A stretch of DNA of 64,000 nucleotides from Paenibacillus nasutitermitis (GCF_014641075.1 NZ_BMHP01000001.1:1550001-1614000); one strand, 5' to 3'. Numbered from the stretch's first letter, positions 1 to 9,801 are shown. Notes: generated from the sequence alone by a model not told the origin. Program-made: numbers and translations.

Positions 1-1
1 G

Positions 2-1765
2 GTCGCCGGCTGGGGCCATCATTATTTTTGCGATCATTGTTTTGCAGGGCTTATATTTGACCCGGAGAAACCAAGCGAGCATACATGCAGCGGCTGCGGC
101 CGCCCTAGAGTCGCACAGGAAGTGGATGATGCCTGGTGTTATATGTACCGTTCGACGGTGTGCTCCCAGGTGTTCTATGCAGCCGTTCTGCATCATTTAT
201 ATGGCGGTCCCACCTACATGGCGTTTATCCGCAAGGTGCTGAGCTTCTTCAGCGATCATTACGGAATGTTCAATGTCCGGACACCGCCGGGGCAAGAGGG
301 GAGGTTCTCCGGAACGGATTTAACGGATGGAGTGTCCGTTATATGGCTGCTGAACGGAATGGAGCTTGTGCGCGATGAATTCACCATGGACGAGCTCGAA
401 ACGTACAAACGCCGTTTCTTCCTGCCAGAGGCGGAATTCCTGATTGAGAAGGTTGGCTGCACACCTAATATTATTTGCTGGATGAAAGCGGCTGCAGGCA
501 TGATTGGCCTTTTCTTTAACGAGAGGCAGTGGTGCGAGCTTGCCGCTGAAGGCGAATACGGCATCAAGAAGAAGCTGTCGGACGGTCTGCTTCCGGAGGG
601 CTTCTGGTATGAGGCGTCATTCCATTATCATTTCTATTGCGCAGAAGGTATGACCTACTATCTGGCCTTCTGTAAGCTATATGGATATGAGTTCAAAGAG
701 ATGGAGGAGGCGCTGCTGCGGATGTACCGTTATCCGGTAAAGTACGCTTTTCCAAACGGCGAATTCCCCAACCCGAACGATGGCTGGCCGCTGCTCAAAT
801 TCGGCAGTTACGCCCAGCAATACGAATGGATCCGCAATATACATGATGAGCCTGCTTACCGTTATGCCCTGGCGCAATGTTATGACCGGGAAGATTCGGG
901 CCATGAGAATACCAATATCGGCGGTGTCGCCAGACTGCTGTTCGGCAGAAATTGGGAAGAAGAGCGCTTCCCGGAGGAATTGCGGGGCAGCGATCTGCCT
1001 GACGGGAAGTCGGAGGTGGATCCCGATATCTATTTTGCTATGCTGCGCGAAGGCGATGCTGCTGTATTTATGAAATACGGCTATGTCCTGAGGGGGCATT
1101 CGCATGCCGATATTATGAATTTCGAGCTGTTCTTCAAGGATGAAGTGATCTCCCGGGATATTTCCAACAGTGGATACGGCTCCGATCTGTTCCGGGAATG
1201 GCAGCGTAAAACGATTGCGCATAATTCGGTCATGGTGGACACGCTCAACCAGCCGAACAGGCCGACGGGCCGTATTGTGGAATTCGACCAGGACCGCAAC
1301 AGCATTCTGGCGGCAGCGGATGAGGTCTATGACGGCATTGGATTCTCCCGGAGGCTCCAGCTTCATGAAGGTTTGCTGAAGGATGAATTCCAGGTCATCC
1401 CGGCGCCGGGACATGTGGAGGAGCATACCTTTGATTGGATGTTCCACTGCTCCGGCGAGCCGCAATCGGATCTGCCCTTTACGAAGACGGACCCTCCGGG
1501 CGAAGAGGACGGTTATCAGCTCATGCTGGAAACAGCATCCTGCGATACCGACCAGGACTGGGAAGTGAGCTGGATAACAGCAGATAAACGGCTGACCTTG
1601 AAGATGGAAGGCAGTCCGGGAACAACCGTTTACTTATTCAAAGGCTACCAGCACCGTCTTGACGTTATGAGATGGGGCGTGATGGTCAGAAGAAGGGGGA
1701 CGGCAGCGATCTATAAAGCGGAGTACCATTTTGCCTCGCTTCCGGATACACCGATAACCGAATGA
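2..1765 (+). CDS. Heparinase II/III-like protein (5' end outside window)
   Basis: The reading frame is open from the first bases of the window, so the start lies upstream; 587 residues are visible. The first visible residues carry a GWGHHYFC motif and two CxxC pairs (CDHC, CSGC) as seen in heparinase II/III-like proteins. An all-alpha part follows, then a beta-rich C-terminal half with a GHSHADIMNFEL motif near residue 365 and an IAHNSVMVD motif near residue 405, typical of the heparinase II/III C-terminal domain. Such proteins are lyases or related enzymes acting on uronic-acid polysaccharides; the substrate here is unknown. No signal peptide can be judged because the N-terminus is missing. 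A terminator follows directly, so this ends a transcription unit. A second heparinase-like gene lies about 8 kb downstream. Confidence 0.85.
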   Translation, partial: VAGWGHHYFCDHCFAGLIFDPEKPSEHTCSGCGRPRVAQEVDDAWCYMYRSTVCSQVFYAAVLHHLYGGPTYMAFIRKVLSFFSDHYGMFNVRTPPGQEGRFSGTDLTDGVSVIWLLNGMELVRDEFTMDELETYKRRFFLPEAEFLIEKVGCTPNIICWMKAAAGMIGLFFNERQWCELAAEGEYGIKKKLSDGLLPEGFWYEASFHYHFYCAEGMTYYLAFCKLYGYEFKEMEEALLRMYRYPVKYAFPNGEFPNPNDGWPLLKFGSYAQQYEWIRNIHDEPAYRYALAQCYDREDSGHENTNIGGVARLLFGRNWEEERFPEELRGSDLPDGKSEVDPDIYFAMLREGDAAVFMKYGYVLRGHSHADIMNFELFFKDEVISRDISNSGYGSDLFREWQRKTIAHNSVMVDTLNQPNRPTGRIVEFDQDRNSILAAADEVYDGIGFSRRLQLHEGLLKDEFQVIPAPGHVEEHTFDWMFHCSGEPQSDLPFTKTDPPGEEDGYQLMLETASCDTDQDWEVSWITADKRLTLKMEGSPGTTVYLFKGYQHRLDVMRWGVMVRRRGTAAIYKAEYHFASLPDTPITE

Positions 1766-1789
1766 GATAAAGGAAAAGACAAGAAGAAT

Positions 1790-1828
1790 GCGTCCGGGAT
1801 TACGGTCCACATTTCGGACGCTTTTCTT
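1790..1828 (+). terminator. Rho-independent terminator after the heparinase-like gene
   Basis: A 7-bp perfect stem GCGTCCG / CGGACGC (1790-1796 with 1815-1821) is followed by TTTTCTT. It sits 24 bp after the upstream stop codon and ends just before the ribosome binding site of the next gene. Confidence 0.8.
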
Positions 1829-1849
1829 ATGATCAGGAGGGAAATTCAT

Positions 1850-3016
1850 ATGGACGACAGATCGAGACCGGCTTCATCTTTAACCAAGGAAGATATTTGC
1901 ATGCATGTGGGGGATGAATACGACCGTTATATGGGAGCCATCGTGCCCCCCATCTTTCAGAATTCATTATTCACGCGCAAAACAAAGGATCACGGCTATA
2001 CCTATACCCGTGTGTCGAATCCCACCACGGAAATTGCCGAGAAGAAAATTGCCGCCCTGGAGGAAGGGGAGGAAGCAAGATGCTTCTCGTCAGGGATGGC
2101 CGCTATAACGGCTGCATTGATGAGCGTATTGGAGAAAGACGGTCATGTCGTCTGTCCGCGCAACGTCTACCCGCCGACAAAGGGATTTCTGGATACCTAT
2201 ATGGTTAAATTCGGCATCCGGACGACATTTGTTTCAGGCGAAAGCACGGAGGAAATAGAAGCGGCGCTGCTCCCCGATACGAAAGTGATTTATCTGGAAA
2301 CACCGTTGTCCAATGTATTCACGCTTCAGGATTTGCAAGCGATTGCGGACATCGCCCGGGCTAAGGGAATTGTCACAATCGTTGACAACACCTGGGCAAC
2401 CCCGCTTTATCAGAATCCGATTGCTTTTGGAATCGATATGGTTGTGCATTCCGCCACCAAATATATGGGCGGACACAGCGATATTCTAGCCGGCGTTATT
2501 ATCGGCCGCAAATCGCTGATGGATGAGATTACCCACCGCGAACGCGGCATGTTCGGTGCAGTGATGGATCCCCACCAGGCCTGGCTGCTGATCCGCGGGC
2601 TCCGCACGCTCCCGGTGCGGATGAAGCAGCATCAGGAGAATGCCCGCAAAGTGGCTGCTTTTCTTGAAGGACATTCCATGGTGGAACGCGTGCTGTACCC
2701 GGGGCTTCCCAGTCATCCGCAATATGATCTGGCATGCAGGCAGATGATGGGCTGCTCCGGGCTGTTCAGCTTCGTACCCAAGGGAGACCGGCAGCAGATT
2801 GTCGGTTTTATGAAGCGGCTCCGGCTGTTTGAGGAAGGACCAAGCTGGGGTGGTTTCGAAAGCCTGATCAACTCACCGGGTCTGTGGCTGAGCGAGGAAG
2901 CCTCCGCGCAAACGGGAGTTCCGCAGGGCCTTGTGCGGATTTCGGTCGGACTTGAGCATGCGGACTCGCTGATGGAGGATTTGGAAACCTCCTTGAACAA
3001 AATCACTATTGCTTAG
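1850..3016 (+). CDS. PLP-dependent trans-sulfuration family enzyme (Cys/Met metabolism)
   Basis: This 388-residue protein belongs to the Cys/Met metabolism PLP family (cystathionine gamma-synthase, cystathionine lyase, methionine gamma-lyase type). Family motifs are visible: YTRVSNPTTEIAEKKIAALE, SSGMAAI, the aspartate in VDNTWATP, and the PLP lysine in HSATKYMGGHSD (K204). The ATG at 1850 is chosen because AGGAGG lies 10 bp upstream; an in-frame ATG at 1829 overlaps that site and the terminator T-run. The exact reaction (gamma-synthase, beta- or gamma-lyase) cannot be fixed from sequence. It sits between two carbohydrate units but has an upstream terminator, so it may be independent of them. 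Confidence 0.85.
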   Translation: MDDRSRPASSLTKEDICMHVGDEYDRYMGAIVPPIFQNSLFTRKTKDHGYTYTRVSNPTTEIAEKKIAALEEGEEARCFSSGMAAITAALMSVLEKDGHVVCPRNVYPPTKGFLDTYMVKFGIRTTFVSGESTEEIEAALLPDTKVIYLETPLSNVFTLQDLQAIADIARAKGIVTIVDNTWATPLYQNPIAFGIDMVVHSATKYMGGHSDILAGVIIGRKSLMDEITHRERGMFGAVMDPHQAWLLIRGLRTLPVRMKQHQENARKVAAFLEGHSMVERVLYPGLPSHPQYDLACRQMMGCSGLFSFVPKGDRQQIVGFMKRLRLFEEGPSWGGFESLINSPGLWLSEEASAQTGVPQGLVRISVGLEHADSLMEDLETSLNKITIA

Positions 3017-3070
3017 AAATGCCCGCTCCGAGCGAAGGCTGACTTCTCCGATATGAAGATAAGACCCGTA

Positions 3071-3131
3071 TTTACGTTCACAACAAGAAAACTAATAAAA
3101 TGTAAAAATCAACGCATTTAAAACGCTTACA
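3071..3131 (+). promoter_or_regulatory. Candidate promoter and cre (CcpA) site before the ABC importer
   Basis: The 14-mer TTAAAACGCTTACA at 3118-3131 matches the cre consensus TGNAARCGNWWWCA at all but one position (second base T instead of G). It lies 45 bp before the permease start. Upstream, TTTACG (3071-3076) and TAATAA (3093-3098) with a 16-bp gap could form a weak sigma-A promoter, placing the cre site just downstream of the start point as in roadblock-type catabolite repression. The promoter part is much less certain than the cre-like match. Confidence 0.55.
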
Positions 3132-3176
3132 TCAGGTTATACAATAAGATCAATCTACCAGGAAGGCAGGAATTCT

Positions 3177-4139
3177 ATGGAAGCGCAAACAAATATCAAT
3201 ACGGAATTACCACTGGATATAACGGCGAATAAACAGAATTCGCGGTGGAAGAGAATCCGGAAAAATCTGGACCTCTACATCTGTTTAAGCCCCGGTTTGA
3301 TTTTCTTTTTTATCTTTGCTTATATACCGATGTTTGGCCTTCTGATTGCCTTCAAGGACTACAATATTTTCAAAGGCGTTCTGGAAAGCCCGTGGAACCA
3401 TTTTCAATCGTTCAAGGACATGATCAATCTGCCGGATTTCTACAAAATCGTGCGCAACACGCTCATGCTGAATGTGCTGGGACTGGTGTTCGGATTCCCG
3501 GCACCGATTATTCTGGCGATCCTGCTCAATGAGGTGCGCAATAAATACTTCAAGCGGGTTACACAATCTCTGCTCTATCTGCCGCATTTTATGTCCTGGG
3601 TACTGATGGGCGGTATGATTTACGCTTTACTCTCGCCCAAGTTCGGGATCATTAACCAGGTGCTGCAATGGATCGGCCTGGAACCAATTTATTTTATGGC
3701 CAGCAACAATTGGTGGATCAGTATCTTTGTCGGTTCCGGGATCTGGAGCGGAGCTGGCTGGGGAACGATCATTTATCTGGCGGCGATGACCACGCTCGAT
3801 CCTCATCTGTATGAAGCTGCATCCATCGACGGAGCGGGCAGATGGAAGAAAATGATCCATATTACGATCCCGGGCATTATGCCGACCGTCATAATTCTGC
3901 TGATTCTCAATGTCGGCCACATGGTCTCGATCGGCTTCGAGCAGCCTTATGCGCTGATGAACCCAAGGGTCATGGACGTCGCGGATGTACTGAGTACCTT
4001 TATCTATGATCTTGGCATCCGGCAGGGCGGGTTTGGTTTGACGACGGCGATCGGAATGGTCCAGTCGGTCGTGAACCTGATGCTGGTTGTCGGAGCGAAT
4101 TATTTGGCCAACAAAATGGGCAGGGAAGGCATCTGGTAA
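3177..4139 (+). CDS. ABC sugar importer permease, LplB/YteP type
   Basis: A 320-residue inner-membrane permease. The N-terminus is a cytosolic tail of about 35 residues, then a first membrane segment around LSPGLIFFFIFAYIPMFGL and several more. The ABC permease EAA loop is visible as EAASIDGAGRWKKMIHITIP near residues 215-235, where the ATPase docks. The pattern matches the LplB/YteP family, which imports oligosaccharides from plant or acidic polysaccharides in Bacillota. The start has an AGGAAGG/CAGGA ribosome site. It is followed 27 bp later by its partner permease; no ATPase gene is in this unit. Confidence 0.9.
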   Translation: MEAQTNINTELPLDITANKQNSRWKRIRKNLDLYICLSPGLIFFFIFAYIPMFGLLIAFKDYNIFKGVLESPWNHFQSFKDMINLPDFYKIVRNTLMLNVLGLVFGFPAPIILAILLNEVRNKYFKRVTQSLLYLPHFMSWVLMGGMIYALLSPKFGIINQVLQWIGLEPIYFMASNNWWISIFVGSGIWSGAGWGTIIYLAAMTTLDPHLYEAASIDGAGRWKKMIHITIPGIMPTVIILLILNVGHMVSIGFEQPYALMNPRVMDVADVLSTFIYDLGIRQGGFGLTTAIGMVQSVVNLMLVVGANYLANKMGREGIW

Positions 4140-4166
4140 TTTAGACAAAGATGAAGGAGTGATCCT

Positions 4167-5090
4167 ATGGCAGAGCAGGCCCAGCCAGCAGCTAACCAGA
4201 ATTATCGCCGGAAGCGAAAACATTCCTTCTGGGACATATCGTTTAATGTATTTAATTACTCCATTATTTCGATCATCGCTTTTGTTTGTATCTTCCCGTT
4301 CCTCAATACCTTCGCTAATGCATTCAGCAGCAGCCATGCCATTCAGTCCGGCAAGGTCGTGTTATGGCCGGTTGAATTTCAACTGGATGCGATGCGGTCT
4401 GTATTCTGGGACAACAATGTCATCCGCGCTTTGTTTGTCACTATTTTTGTGACGGTGGTCGGCACAACGCTCAATATGGTTCTTACGATTATGACGGCAT
4501 ATCCGCTTTCCAGAAGGGATTTGGTAGGCCGCAAATATTTTATGAACTACATGATTTTTACGATGATGTTCAGCGGAGGCCTCATTCCCGGCTATCTGCT
4601 GATCAAATATCTCGGGATGCTGAATACCCTGTGGGCGCTTATTATTCCCGGTGCTGTCAGCGCGTTTAATGTCATTATTATGAAGTCTTTCTTTCAGAAT
4701 ATGCCGGAGGAACTGCGGGAAGCGGCCGTCATGGACGGCTGCGGCAATATCCGGTATATGCTGCGCATTGTGCTTCCGCTCTCCGGAGCGGTTATGGCCA
4801 CAATCGGCTTGTTCTATGCAGTTGGGCACTGGAACAGTTACATGAATGCGATCATCCTGATCGACAATTCCGATTTATTTACCCTTCAGGTACGGCTGCG
4901 GAACATCCTGCTGCTGTCGCAAATGGATACTTCTCTTGAAGTTATGCAGCAGCAGGGGAAGCTTCAGGTTATTGAAGAATCTTTGAAAGCATCTACGGCA
5001 ATCTTTGCAACCGTTCCGATTCTGATCGTTTATCCATTCCTGCAAAAATATTTTGTCAAAGGCTCTTTCCTTGGCTCCGTAAAAGGCTGA
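4167..5090 (+). CDS. ABC sugar importer permease, LplC/YtcP type
   Basis: A 307-residue partner of the preceding permease. Membrane segments begin at about residue 28 (NVFNYSIISIIAFVCIFPFL). The EAA loop appears as EAAVMDGCGNIRYMLRIVLP near residues 188-208, and the C-terminus ends in the family-typical YFVKGSFLGSVKG. An AAGGAG site precedes the ATG. The heterodimer would form the channel for the binding protein encoded at 5313-6986. This type usually borrows an MsmX-like ATPase encoded elsewhere; one such gene is present at 48045-49181, but its use here is inference. Confidence 0.9.
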   Translation: MAEQAQPAANQNYRRKRKHSFWDISFNVFNYSIISIIAFVCIFPFLNTFANAFSSSHAIQSGKVVLWPVEFQLDAMRSVFWDNNVIRALFVTIFVTVVGTTLNMVLTIMTAYPLSRRDLVGRKYFMNYMIFTMMFSGGLIPGYLLIKYLGMLNTLWALIIPGAVSAFNVIIMKSFFQNMPEELREAAVMDGCGNIRYMLRIVLPLSGAVMATIGLFYAVGHWNSYMNAIILIDNSDLFTLQVRLRNILLLSQMDTSLEVMQQQGKLQVIEESLKASTAIFATVPILIVYPFLQKYFVKGSFLGSVKG

Positions 5091-5312
5091 CAGCTCCAGA
5101 AGATACGGCTAAAGGGAGTCCTTTGCAGCTTAGTCAATTCTTCTCTGAGAAATATAAGCCCGGTACTGGTGAAACCTTAACCTTCCTTATATGTTCAAGA
5201 AAACGGCAGGATCAGACGTATCCTAGCAGGAATCGTCTGTTAAATCATATTTACCTGTGGCGGTATGCAAGCACGATGTACTAATTCCAGTAATCCATGA
5301 GGAGGAAAGACG

Positions 5313-6986
5313 ATGGTCAATGTGCGTAAAGGGGTCAGGATCAGCCTGGCATGTGTTCTGATGTTCAGCTTGTTGCTGCTGGCTGCTTGTTCAAATTCAG
5401 GAAAAAATGACTCGAAGACGAATACGGAGGGTACAAACAACAAGCCTGAACAAACCACGAACACAGGTGAAAAAGAAACGCCTCCCGTCAAGCAGGTCAA
5501 GCTGCGTGTCATGATTTACGACCGGGGGAACGCGCCTGAAGGAATGAAGCTTACCGAGGCACCAATGGTGAAGTGGGCCCAGGAGAAGGTGAAGCCACTT
5601 GGCATCGATCTGGAAATGGTGCCGGTAGCCCGTGCGGAAGCGGAGAATAAGCTGAATGTATGGCTGGCTTCCGGGGAAGCTCCGGACATCATCTTTACGT
5701 ATGACAGCAATACGCTTTACAAATATGCGGAGCAGGGCGGTATTTGGGAGTTGGATGACCTGCTCAAGGAATACGGGCCGCAGATTATCAAAAACAATCA
5801 GAAAGCGCTGGACCAAACCGGTATTTACGAAGGCAAACGATATGCCATTCCGGCACTGAGGGCGAATCCAAATGTCGGTGCGGTATTCAAAATACGCCAG
5901 GACTGGCTGGATAAATTGAATATGAAAGCACCGACAACCATCGATGAGCTGTATACGGTACTCAAAGCGTTCAAGGAAAAGGATCCCGGAAATGTCGGCA
6001 AGGATAAAGTCGTTCCTTATGATTTCCCGGCTATAGGCAAGGCGTTCATGTACCAGCTATCCTCGGCGTTCGGGATTAATCCGAAGCTTATGAACAACGG
6101 GACGGACCTGGCAGGCGGAGTGTGGGAGAATGACAAATATATTTCCAATATTGCCGCGCCTGGTGCGCGCGACATGTTCAAATTCCTCAATAAGCTTTAT
6201 GTGGAAGGTCTGATCCCGAAAGAATTCGGAACCGACGTGAACAATCAGCAGTTCAATCAATATATTGCCCAAGGCGTGACCGGATTTATGGAGAACAATG
6301 ACTCCGGCTGGGCAGCTACCGATTCCACGATGAAAGCCGTGCCTGAAGCCAGATGGATGCCGATTGATCCGCTGAAAACGGCAGATGGGAAGCAGATGGC
6401 CGGCGGCGCAGCTGATTACGGAATGTTTATTATGGTACCGAAAGCGAGCAAAGAAGATCAGGCGGTAGCTGCCGTCAAATATTTGAACTGGATGGCGGAA
6501 CCGGCTAATATTGTCGCTTTGCAATCCGGTCTGGAGGGTACACACTATACCCTTGATCCTGACGGATCACATGTTGTGATCGATCCGGATAAAAATAAAA
6601 ATGAACTTGAATGGTATGCATCAAGTGGGGATTTGGCGATCATTCAGCAGGGACAGCCGCTAAACTCGTATGATGTGCTGAAGAAGTCGGCAGAGAAAAG
6701 CAAATTGTTCGATCCTGAATATTACGCGGCCGTAAACACCAAATACAATGAGATTTTTGCCAACTTTACGCCAAAAACCGTTGAACTGACGGATCCAAGG
6801 CCGTTTGCGCAAAAAAATCAGGAAACAATCAAAAAGTTTATCAACGAATCGATAACCAAAATTATCGTTTCACCAAATCCTGATAAAGAATATGATGCCA
6901 TGATTGAAGGCTGGAAGAAACTTGGCGGCGAAGAATTTGACAAAGAATTAACAGAGGCCTACAAAAAAGCCAACTACCAGCCGTAA
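5313..6986 (+). CDS. Extracellular solute-binding lipoprotein of the first sugar importer
   Basis: A 557-residue lipoprotein. The signal peptide ends in a lipobox (LLLAACSNS, acylated Cys near residue 27), followed by a Ser/Asn/Thr/Glu-rich linker to about residue 60 and a two-lobed sugar-binding domain. The length and style (GEAPDIIF, GGIWELDDLLKEYG, GKRYAIPALR) match the LplA/YtcQ-type binding proteins that pair with LplB/LplC permeases. GAGGAGG precedes the ATG. A gap of 222 bp after the permeases is long for an operon, so an extra promoter is possible, though none is obvious. The ligand is probably an oligosaccharide released by the neighbouring glycosidase and lyase-like enzymes (inference). 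Confidence 0.9.
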   Translation: MVNVRKGVRISLACVLMFSLLLLAACSNSGKNDSKTNTEGTNNKPEQTTNTGEKETPPVKQVKLRVMIYDRGNAPEGMKLTEAPMVKWAQEKVKPLGIDLEMVPVARAEAENKLNVWLASGEAPDIIFTYDSNTLYKYAEQGGIWELDDLLKEYGPQIIKNNQKALDQTGIYEGKRYAIPALRANPNVGAVFKIRQDWLDKLNMKAPTTIDELYTVLKAFKEKDPGNVGKDKVVPYDFPAIGKAFMYQLSSAFGINPKLMNNGTDLAGGVWENDKYISNIAAPGARDMFKFLNKLYVEGLIPKEFGTDVNNQQFNQYIAQGVTGFMENNDSGWAATDSTMKAVPEARWMPIDPLKTADGKQMAGGAADYGMFIMVPKASKEDQAVAAVKYLNWMAEPANIVALQSGLEGTHYTLDPDGSHVVIDPDKNKNELEWYASSGDLAIIQQGQPLNSYDVLKKSAEKSKLFDPEYYAAVNTKYNEIFANFTPKTVELTDPRPFAQKNQETIKKFINESITKIIVSPNPDKEYDAMIEGWKKLGGEEFDKELTEAYKKANYQP

Positions 6987-6999
6987 CACCGGAGAACGT

Positions 7000-7025
7000 G
7001 AGACCGCTGATTGCTCAGCGGTCTC
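7000..7025 (+). terminator. Strong intercistronic hairpin, terminator-like without a T-run
   Basis: A perfect 11-bp stem GAGACCGCTGA / TCAGCGGTCTC with a 4-base loop TTGC sits 13 bp after the binding protein stop. It is followed by TTGGC rather than a run of T. It could be a partial terminator or an mRNA-stabilising stem that raises binding protein expression over the downstream rhamnosidase. Confidence 0.5.
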
Positions 7026-7083
7026 TTGGCATCCATCTTGTTAATCGGTAAGGAGTACCAATTTAAAAGGGGAGGAATATCGG

Positions 7084-9801
7084 ATGAGTATGCTTATCCG
7101 TAATCTGAGAGTTGAATATTTGCATCATCCGGCAGGAATTGATATCCGGCAGCCGAGACTTGGCTGGTTGCTGGATTCCTCCAGACGCCAGGCAGCTCAA
7201 TCTGCTTATCAGGTACTGGTAGCTTCAAGCCGGGAACGGCTCGATGAGGACCAGGCAGATATGTGGGATAGCGGCAAAGTGAGATCGGATCGTTCGCATG
7301 CCATCCGCTATGAGGGGCGCGAGCTGCAGTCCGGCTGCGAATATGTATGGAAAGTGAAGGTGTGGGACCGGCAAGGCGAAGAATCGTCATGGAGCGATCA
7401 TTCGTCTTGGTCCATGGGGCTGCTCTCCCGCAAGGAATGGGAGGGCAAATGGATCGGATTGAAGTCTCCCCGTCAGCCAACACATGCGGAACCGAAGCCT
7501 GCCATCTATATGCGGGGAGCATTCCAGTCCCACAAGCCGATTCGTAGAGCCATACTGTATGCGGCTGCATTGGGGTGTTACGAGCTTTATATAAATGGCA
7601 GCCGAATCAGCGACAGCTTCGCGCCCGAGTGGACGGATTATAACATCCGCCTCCAATACCAGACCTTTGATGTGACTGCGGCAATCAGCAGTGGCGAGAA
7701 TATGCTGGCTGTTCTGCTGGGGCATGGGTGGTACTCCGGCTACATCGGGATGTATGGTTATCAGCGTTACGGCAAGGACCCGCGGATGCTGCTTCAGCTG
7801 AATATCGAATACGCTGACGGCTCGCGGCAGTCGGTTGTATCCGGCCCCGATTGGAAGGCTTCATTTGGCCCGCTGATTGCGACCGATTTCCACATGGGCG
7901 AAATCTATGATGCCAGTCTTGAAATGCCTGGCTGGCAAGCCGTGGATTTCGACGACGGAGATTGGATGGCTGCAGAAAAATTTTACGACTATAAAGGACG
8001 TATCGTCTCTTCATTAAGCCCGCCGATCCATCCCATTATGGAACTCGCGCCTGTATCCGTCACGCCAAGGGAAGGCGGGCGCAGGATCGTGGATATGGGT
8101 CAGAATATGGTGGGTTATTTGCGGCTTGCGCTGCGCGGGAAAGCAGGCACCGTCGTCACGATCCGTCATGGAGAAGCGCTTGATGCCAGTCAAGAGCTGT
8201 ACACGGAGAACCTGCGGTTATCGCGGCAGATTGATATTTATACGATGAAGGGCAGCGAAGAAGGTGAAGTGTATGAGCCTCATTTTACGCTGCACGGGTT
8301 CCGTTATGCCGAGATCAGCAGTGGCGGGGACGATCTCGAACTGACCGCTATCACAGGCGTAGTGGTGCATTCGGACCTGACACAAACGGGATTTATGGAG
8401 ACATCCAACTTGCTGCTCAACCGGCTGCTGCAAAATATCGAGTGGACGCAGCGGAGCAATTTCATCAGTGTGCCGACCGACTGCCCGCAGCGGGACGAGC
8501 GTCTGGGGTGGAGCGGGGATGCCCAGGTTTTCTTCCGGACGGCCAGCTATTTGATGGATACCGCGCCCTTTTTCACCAAATGGCTGACAGATTTGACGGA
8601 CGCGCAGCGTCCGACCGGAGCCTTTACGGACTTTGCCCCGTTTATTGCGGGCGGCAAAACCGAGCATGGCGGTGATATGACCTATGATCATACCGCCTCA
8701 GCCGGATGGGGGGATGCCGGTGTTCTCGTACCCTGGATGATGTATCAGGTTTATGGGGACAAAGACATCATCAGCCGTCATTACGAAGCTATGACCCGCT
8801 GGATCGAATTTCTCCATGACCTGCATCCCGGACATTTGCGCGAGGATCTGCCGCAGTTTGGCGATTGGCTGTCCATGGCTGAAGCTCGAGGCGCGGATGA
8901 TTTCCCCAATATCTCGATCCATTCCACCACACCTTACGATGTATTTGCAACGGCATATTATGCCTATTCAACAGAGCTGATGAGCCGAATGGCTGCTTTA
9001 CTCGGGAAAACGGACGACGCCGTTCGTTTCCGGAAGTTGAACGCGGACATCAAGGAGGCTTTCAATCACGCTTATGTGGATGGGGACGGGAAGATTAAGG
9101 GCGATACCCAGTCTGCTTATGCGCTGGCTTTATCCATGAATCTGCTGCCTGAGGAGAAACGAGAGTTTGCCGTTCAACGGATTTTGTATTTGCTGGAGCA
9201 AAGCAATTGGCATATGTCGACAGGCATTCATGGAACCAAATATTTGCTTACGGTATTGGCGGAGACTGGTTATGAGGATATCGCATACCGGCTGCTGAAC
9301 CAGCAAAGCTATCCGTCCTGGTATTATTCGATTTTGCAGGGAGCAACAACAATCTGGGAGCGTTGGGACGGGTGGACGGAAGAAAAAGGGTTCCAGCGGC
9401 CGGGAATGAATTCCTTCAATCATTACGCATTGGGCTCGGTAGGCGAGTGGATATTCCGATATGTCGGCGGAATCGATCTGGATGAGGAGCAGCCGGGCTA
9501 CAAGCATATCCGCATCCATCCCCGCATAGGCGGGGATCTGGAATATGTCAATTGCCGGTATGATTCCATCCAGGGAACGATAGCCTGCAACTGGCACACA
9601 ACCGCAGCCGGGGTCCTTCTGAATATAAGCATTCCTGCCAACACCACAGCGTCCATCAGCATCCCCAGAGGTGCCGGGCAGCAGGTGAGGGAGAGCGGGC
9701 ATGAACTGGAGCAAGCCGAGGGCATTATCATTGCAGGCGTATGGGAAGACCGGATTCTGCTCCATGCTGGATCGGGTGAATATGAGTTTGTTGTTTCCTG
9801 A
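7084..9801 (+). CDS. Alpha-L-rhamnosidase, GH78
   Basis: A 905-residue GH78 enzyme that removes terminal alpha-L-rhamnose by inversion. The order matches the family: an N-terminal beta domain beginning LRVEYLHHPAGIDIRQPRLGW, further beta-sandwich domains to about residue 440, an (alpha/alpha)6 barrel, and a C-terminal beta domain. The signature DCPQRDERLGWSGDA, containing the expected acid, is at about residues 466-480, and WERWDGW near residue 759 lies where the base is expected. There is no signal peptide, so it acts in the cytosol on imported oligosaccharides, consistent with its place after an importer. GGGGAGG precedes the ATG. Confidence 0.93.
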   Translation: MSMLIRNLRVEYLHHPAGIDIRQPRLGWLLDSSRRQAAQSAYQVLVASSRERLDEDQADMWDSGKVRSDRSHAIRYEGRELQSGCEYVWKVKVWDRQGEESSWSDHSSWSMGLLSRKEWEGKWIGLKSPRQPTHAEPKPAIYMRGAFQSHKPIRRAILYAAALGCYELYINGSRISDSFAPEWTDYNIRLQYQTFDVTAAISSGENMLAVLLGHGWYSGYIGMYGYQRYGKDPRMLLQLNIEYADGSRQSVVSGPDWKASFGPLIATDFHMGEIYDASLEMPGWQAVDFDDGDWMAAEKFYDYKGRIVSSLSPPIHPIMELAPVSVTPREGGRRIVDMGQNMVGYLRLALRGKAGTVVTIRHGEALDASQELYTENLRLSRQIDIYTMKGSEEGEVYEPHFTLHGFRYAEISSGGDDLELTAITGVVVHSDLTQTGFMETSNLLLNRLLQNIEWTQRSNFISVPTDCPQRDERLGWSGDAQVFFRTASYLMDTAPFFTKWLTDLTDAQRPTGAFTDFAPFIAGGKTEHGGDMTYDHTASAGWGDAGVLVPWMMYQVYGDKDIISRHYEAMTRWIEFLHDLHPGHLREDLPQFGDWLSMAEARGADDFPNISIHSTTPYDVFATAYYAYSTELMSRMAALLGKTDDAVRFRKLNADIKEAFNHAYVDGDGKIKGDTQSAYALALSMNLLPEEKREFAVQRILYLLEQSNWHMSTGIHGTKYLLTVLAETGYEDIAYRLLNQQSYPSWYYSILQGATTIWERWDGWTEEKGFQRPGMNSFNHYALGSVGEWIFRYVGGIDLDEEQPGYKHIRIHPRIGGDLEYVNCRYDSIQGTIACNWHTTAAGVLLNISIPANTTASISIPRGAGQQVRESGHELEQAEGIIIAGVWEDRILLHAGSGEYEFVVS

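Noticed and set aside
677-1465. 262-residue minus-strand frame inside the heparinase-like gene
   Set aside because: It lies wholly antisense to a gene with clear family motifs, has no recognisable domain and no ribosome site.
3627-4337. 236-residue minus-strand frame across the two permease genes
   Set aside because: Antisense to two well-supported permeases; composition is not protein-like and no family is recognised.
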